Assembly (NCBI RefSeq): GCF_047511655.1
Contig: NC_133399.1
Location: 3,661,333-3,725,332, forward strand
Direction: 5' to 3'
Source of the DNA: Castor canadensis
Taxonomy: Eukaryota; Chordata; Mammalia; Rodentia; Castoridae
Length of the DNA stretch: 64,000 nt
The stretch's first letter is position 1. Each line of letters begins with the position of its first letter. This document shows, one piece after another, positions 59,201 to 64,000 of the stretch. The translations under genes were made by a program, and so were the position numbers. The notes under the pieces were generated by a model. It did no database searches and was not told the DNA's origin. It saw nothing but the letters and a program-made list of their open reading frames with translations.

Positions 59201-60055
59201 CTGCTGTGTTTCAGTTGATGGGTGCACTGGCTGATTCCTTAGCTCAGCTGCTTGATTAGTGCTTTTTGTAAATATGGGTGTGTGAGAATCTCTATTGTAT
59301 AATTCTTACATTGGAGTAATACTCAGGAATGGTATATCAGGATCATATGGTAGTTCTAGTTTAAGTCTCCTTATGAACCTTCACAATGACGTCCACAGGA
59401 TCTAAATTAATTTATATCCACACCAATGGTGTACAAGGGGAACCTTTTCCCTGAATCCCCACCTGCATTGATTGCTATTTGTTTTAAAGGTGATAGTTAT
59501 TCTGACTGAAGTAAGATGGTGTCAGTTTTGTTTTGATTTATGTTTTATTCAGGGCTAAGAATATTAAACATATCTTCATTTTTATTGGATATTTGTGTTT
59601 CCTCTTCTGAGAACTCTCTGTTCAATCCATTTGTCATTTATTATTTGGAATATTTATTTAGGTTTCTGAGCTGTATGTGTTCTGAATATTAATCCTTTGT
59701 AAGATGAATAGCTCACAAATTTTCTCCCATTCTATAGGTTATCTCTTTAGTCTGTTAGTTTTTTCTACTCATGTACAGAATATCTTAAATTTGATATAAT
59801 CCCATTTGCCAATTCTGGCTTTATTTCCTGAGCAATTTTATTCTTATTTAGAAACTTGTTGCCTATGCTTGTATTTCAAATGTTTACTTATGTTTTTATA
59901 TGGTAGTTTCAGCTCTTGTGTTAAGGTCTTTGATTTATTTTGAAGTGATTTTAGTTCAGGGTGAGAGATAGGCATCTAGTTTCAGTCTTCTACATGTGGA
60001 GGTGTACCATTCTCAACACAATTTGTTTAACGCCTGCTGTTGGTGTATTGCCACT
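59200..60055 (-). repeat. Another old L1 ORF2 tail
   Basis: It repeats the order of the 58,225 block: 'gtgctttttgtaaatatggg', 'ggatcatatggtagttctag', later 'gtgagagataggcatctag' (the 'gtgatatacatggatctag' of the young copy). It is a separate, overlapping part of an L1, so two old copies lie side by side. Confidence 0.6.
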
Positions 60056-60729
60056 CTTTCACTACTAGAGGACAAATTGAACCTGGGTTTGTCTCAAATC
60101 AGTGCATGGTGTGTTATTGAGAACAAACCTGGGGAACATGAGGGAAGTTCATATTTATAAACCTTTCGCTGTGGCCACAGTAGTCCCAAATGCCTCACAG
60201 TCACTGGCCTGTGACATGACACTATGGGATTCTGCCTGACTCTTGCACTATGAGGGACCAGCCCAAAGGTGCTATGTCATGCCTCTCTTGACCACATCCA
60301 CAAAGCTTTTCATTCTATGAGGGCACAGTCCACCAAGACAAGCAAAACACCAGGATTATACAAAGTATTACACTGATATGAACTGTCTACCGGTGAAGTC
60401 TTCTGGCTTGAGACCACTCAAGATCTTGCCTAGAATAGAAGGCTGTTTTAATAATGCCATGTGTTTCCTCTTGGCACCTGGGCTGCTTCATCTGCTCCAT
60501 GCACAGGAAGGCCGGGTGACGGGTTTCATTAGGAGTTGTTCAATGTTAGGCACTGCTGTCTTTGTACAGAGTTCCAAGGTAAAGTCCACTGTGTACTACT
60601 CTGTCCTAATCTTCAGTGAATGGTGTATTGGTCTATCCTTTGTGGCTCAAAGTTGGAGTCATGCTGGTAAATGTAGTCTCTTGGCCACCAAGGCTCACAC
60701 TGAGCTGTGTCACACCTGTATCTCATGGG
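60056..60729. other. No gene recognised
   Basis: The + strand holds a 150-codon open frame (60,378-60,830), but it runs into L1 3'UTR wording at its end ('gggtgaatatgaag', 60,762) and shows no domain or family signature that I know, so I do not call it a gene. Confidence 0.5.
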
Positions 60730-60855
60730 AAGGGAAAAGTGGGGACAACAGAGTGCAATGTAAGGGTGAATATGAAGAAGGTACATCATATGCATTAATA
60801 GAAATGTCAATGAGACCCCATTCTGTGTAAAATTAATATATACCATTGTAAAGAT
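60730..60855 (+). repeat. Old L1 3'UTR tail
   Basis: The wording 'gggtgaatatgaag', 'catatgcattaatagaaatg', 'ttaatatataccattgtaaa' parallels the tail at 49,720-49,800. Confidence 0.55.
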
Positions 60856-61551
60856 ATAAAATTTGAACATTCCATTCACAAAGGAAAAGTGTAATAAATA
60901 AGTCAAAACACCTAAAAAATTCACTTTATTGACTTTTAAAAAATTAAGCCTTGGCTATAACATAATATCATAATATGTCTGATGGATCTTTAAGCATATA
61001 TCTAATTGGTCATCTGTAAGAAAACATCTGTCTTTATAGTGTTTATGAAATAGTATTAAATATCATAATTTGTTTACATGCAGAACTCAATTTCAAATTC
61101 CAAAGATAAGAATAATACAGACAAAAGTGGAAAACATAACAATAAAAATAAAACAAAACACTGATATTTTGGAACTGGATAGAAATCAAAAATATTCAGT
61201 GACAGCATAAAATAGTATGTGTTACATGCAAAATTAAAAATGTAAGGACCAATGGAAACCAACTAAAGCACTGATGCGAAAAAAAATATTAAACTAACAT
61301 AGTTGAATAAAAAGGAAGAAGTTTTCTAAATAATTAAATTAAGGTTGAAATTTAAGAAATTAGGAAAAAAACAAAGTAATTCCAAAGAAATTAGAGGAAA
61401 AATTCTTGAACAGGAAACAAATTAATTCTTTCAGAAACAACATCATGTGACAGTTGCTGCAGTTTTTTTAATGCAACAACTCATACTTCGGTCAAATTAC
61501 AAAAAACCCCAGAGTTTTCAAATGTTAAATAAGAAATGAGTGGTATTTTTT

Positions 61552-61775
61552 AGTAGTACTGGGTATAAACTCAGATTCTCACACTTGCTAGGAACTTAGT
61601 CTATCATTTGATCCATGTCCTCAACAAGAATTGATAAAAGAGAAATCACTTCAAAGAAAATCTTTTTTAAAAACCTGAATGAGGGCTGGAGCTATGGCTT
61701 AAGGGATAGAGAAACAGCTTAGTAGGCGTGAATCACTGAGTTCAAACCCTAGTAGTGCAATAAATAAATAAAGTC
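61552..61775. repeat. Two ID-like SINEs in opposite orientation
   Basis: The - strand copy is at 61,552-61,625 ('actgggtataaactcagatt') and the + strand copy at 61,683-61,775 ('ggctggagctatggcttaag', 'gagttcaaaccctagtag'), the latter ending in 'ataaataaataaa'. Confidence 0.65.
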
Positions 61776-62379
61776 CTGGTCTAAAAACACTGAATGAGCA
61801 GCTTGAAATCTATAAAATTAAATTGAAGCACTAAATGTTCCCAATTATGTGAAGAACTTGAAATTTGGGTGGTATTTAGCTACTCAAAACCATAAAGAAA
61901 AAAAAGTTCCTACATCTTGTCTTCTGCTTCTAAGTAGAAAAGGATTAGAGGTTGTAAATCACCAAAGCCTTTGCAAATGGGTTTATGAAGATAGATGCAT
62001 GAATGTCTTATTCATATCTCCGTGGGAGAACACCTTGACGTCTTCAGCATACATCAGTGGACCTCTCATTTATATAAACAAAACAAGTCTGTCCACTTGG
62101 GAGCTATACTATCCAGCCAATTGCCACCACATCCCACTCAAAATTCCTGAAAACTTCTCAATAGTTTGAACACAGATTGCATTATGAGACTCAAAGAACC
62201 ATCCAAAGGTCTTTCAAATTCATGAGAACCTTATTCACTCCAACATCGTATCCCAATGCAGGGAGATTCTCTAAATGGGAAGCCTGGGTCAAACCCCAAT
62301 TTTTTCTGTGATTTGCTGATGAATTTCTTTTGAATTACATAATTTGACTCTTTTACCTAATTCTTTCTCCTGTGTTTAG

Positions 62380-62671
62380 GTGGTTTTGGAAGAACTACCA
62401 ATTTGTATTGGTTTTGTACTTTACCATTGAGGAGATAAACAGGAACTCTCATCTTCTCCCCAACATATCCCTGGGTTTCCATGTCTATAATGCCTTTGCC
62501 AGTGACCAGTTCACCTTGTGGAGCACTCTTCTTTGGCTGTCAGAAAATATCGAAGCTCTCCCTAATTACAACTGCCAGACAAACAGCAAGTCTATTGCCG
62601 TAATTTCAGGAACTAAGTCAGCATTTTCAGCTGAGATTGGAACACTTTTGGAACTCTACAGAATCCCACAG
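62380..62671 (+). CDS. Vmn2r: V2R gene, exon 2 (ligand-binding domain)
   Basis: Exon 2 follows 'tttctcctgtgtttag' and starts with the G that completes an Arg codon, then WFWKNYQFVLVLYFTIEEIN. It continues with the conserved HLLPNISLGFHVYNAF block and SIAVISGT, and ends LLELYRIPQ in front of GTAAAT. Its length is 292 bp and it ends in phase 0 (218 + 292 = 510 bases = 170 codons). It codes for the first lobe of the Venus-flytrap (ANF-receptor-type) domain, and a potential N-glycosylation site (NIS) is present. There are no stops. Spacing to exon 3 is 1.19 kb. Confidence 0.93.
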
Positions 62672-63860
62672 GTAAATGTGTTGTGAATTGTGAAGAAAAA
62701 TGTTTGGGCTTTCCTCAATGCCATCCATGCACATCTGATGAAAATGAATTATGGAAACTAAGAATGCATAATACACAAGTATTTAAGTGCAAGTCCTAGG
62801 AAGTTCCCTGAGTTGTGAGATTATTTACAATGGGAAGGAAAGGAAGATAACAACATAGAACCATACAGGGACTCTCTACCAAAATCCTTTCTAGGGCCAA
62901 TATATCTGTCTTCCAGTCACTGAGACCAGTGACAGCTAACTACGCACAGCAGTCTACTTCATGGCAAATTTCCACAGCACAGAAATGCTCCAGTCTAAGA
63001 TATGACAGTCATAGGGGCATTCAGAGACTGACAGCTATCATTTGTGAGGATAATAACAACTGGACATCTGCTTTCCATTTGGGGCAACACTGAGAGCCAT
63101 AAATTTTCCAAAAACTCCAAAGTAGTGGTGAGCTCAGTTACACTTCTACTGAGATTTGCATTCTCTTTATGACCATTCTGGCCTTAAATCTACATGTGTG
63201 AGAGCACTACCAGTGTACTTCACACATCCAATTCTCTGTATCACATATTCTTTCCTGGAGACCCATCTCAAGCAAGCATCAGTAAGGAGGCATTAATAGC
63301 AAATGTATTCATTTGAAAAGAAGATATATGTTCTGGAAGAACTATACCTGAGAGAATGAACCAGATAAGTGATTACACTCTTAAAGAAGTCCTTGGTTGT
63401 GCTATAGTAATAAATTAAATTGAATGTATTGAGAGATCAATACAGTAAATATTGATTTCTTTCTCATTATTTACATCAAATGTTGGTTATGGTGGATGGT
63501 TATACTCTACAAGTCACAAGTTATAAGATGAGACAAATGCCATTATTTTGACAAATCCAAATCTGAAGTTAATTACTTCCCTTTTTCTCACTTCTCAAGA
63601 TGAAAAGAACATGTGGTTTTCACACACACTGTTCATCAAAAGTCACATTTTCTTTGTTAATGCAATTGCATTGGGAAAGATCAACTTCTATGCGCCCTGA
63701 GTGAGAGAACTGGGTATCTCTACACCAGTCTTTTTCTTTAACCAATACTAATACATTCTTTAGCCATCTTCTGTACAGAATTCCCTCATCAGCCCCTTAA
63801 GAGATGCAATCTAAAATCACACTAAACTCAGAATCATGATATATTTCTTTGTTCCCTCAG
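62672..63860 (+). other. V2R intron 2
   Basis: Starts GTAAAT and ends 'ttgttccctcag'. I see no repeat in it that I can name; AT-rich stretches lie at 63,400-63,480. Confidence 0.75.
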
Positions 63861-64000
63861 GTAACATATGGACCTTTTCATCCCATGCTAAGTGACAGAG
63901 ACCAGTTTCCATCACTGTATCAGATGGCACCCAAGGACAGTTTTTTGGCCCATGCAATGATCTCATTATTGCTGCATTTTGGCTGGACGTGGGTGGCACT
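63861..64000 (+). CDS. Vmn2r: V2R gene, start of exon 3 (cut by window edge)
   Basis: After the acceptor 'ttccctcag' the frame continues in phase 0 with VTYGPFHPMLSDRDQFPSLY and QMAPKDSF, then the LHFGWTWVA block, a conserved core of the V2R ligand-binding domain (Y-M-PKD and FGWTW residues). All 46 visible codons are open and the last codon is incomplete at the edge. Later exons (Cys-rich domain and the seven-helix exon, family knowledge) should lie to the right. Confidence 0.92.

Larger units (their letters stand above)
52873..62379 (+). other. V2R intron 1 (9.5 kb)
   Basis: It starts GTAAGG and ends in a pyrimidine stretch plus TTTAG. From 52,873 to 55,500 I recognise little: an AT microsatellite near 55,338-55,430 and perhaps an old - strand LINE tail at 54,620-54,900. 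The rest holds old - strand L1 pieces (55,500-60,055), a + strand L1 tail near 60,730-60,855 and SINEs at 56,128, 56,915, 57,672, 61,552 and 61,683. The 60,856-62,379 part is otherwise unrecognised. Skipping the intron is supported by exact phase matching of exons 1 and 2. Confidence 0.75.

Noticed and set aside
60378..60830. 150-codon + strand frame
   Set aside because: No domain, no supporting codon pattern that I can see, and its end is L1 3'UTR. It could be tested with RNA evidence.

Overview
The window is mammalian nuclear DNA, almost certainly from a rodent. Three observations support this: three stretches of vomeronasal type-2 receptor (V2R) sequence on the + strand, many short tRNA-derived (ID-like) and ID/B1-like composite SINEs, and L1 elements with GC-rich, partly repeated 5'UTRs. 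The SINE wording (tRNA half reading like 'caagtggtagagtgcctgcctagcaagc') resembles what I associate with beaver-type (Castorimorpha) genomes; that is an inference, not a demonstrated identification. No prokaryotic feature, CRISPR array, operon, rRNA or tRNA gene is visible.

Layout. 1-6,822: a young L1 (5'UTR, ORF1 and the first codons of ORF2, all on the - strand) inserted into the ORF2 of an older - strand L1. 6,838-9,250: SINEs, a decayed C2H2 zinc-finger pseudogene and an HNRNPA1 retropseudogene. 9,345-14,715: an old - strand L1 carrying a young 1.0-kb truncated L1 insert with a 13-bp target-site duplication (TSD). 15,050-17,010: SINEs and a V2R last-exon pseudogene. 18,415-39,066: a betaretrovirus-like endogenous retrovirus (ERV). 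It has a tRNA-Lys-type primer-binding site, a non-coding AT-rich block where gag, pro and most of RT should be, a pol remnant (RNase H/integrase) broken by a young L1, a frameshifted env, and a 3' LTR split by a 12.5-kb nested pair of L1s. 39,073-43,575: an old + strand L1 that contains a second V2R last-exon fragment and an exact 60-bp repeat. 43,576-52,654: mostly unrecognised sequence with a diverged ~300-bp tandem repeat, old L1 tails and SINEs. 52,655-64,000: the first two exons and the start of exon 3 of an apparently intact V2R gene, with a 9.5-kb repeat-filled first intron; the gene runs off the right edge.

How it fits together. This looks like part of a V2R receptor gene cluster, with one live-looking gene and two dead last-exon remnants in the same orientation, expanded and broken by successive L1 waves and one ERV. 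Relative order can be read from nesting: the ERV entered first, an L1 then entered its 3' LTR, and a still younger full-length L1 entered that L1. None of the L1 or ERV copies looks fully coding. The only gene that looks functional is the V2R at the right end. I found no convincing new biological system; the most unusual structures are the V2R fragment inserted in an L1 with an 8-bp duplication and a 60-bp perfect repeat, and the ERV whose front half is non-coding.
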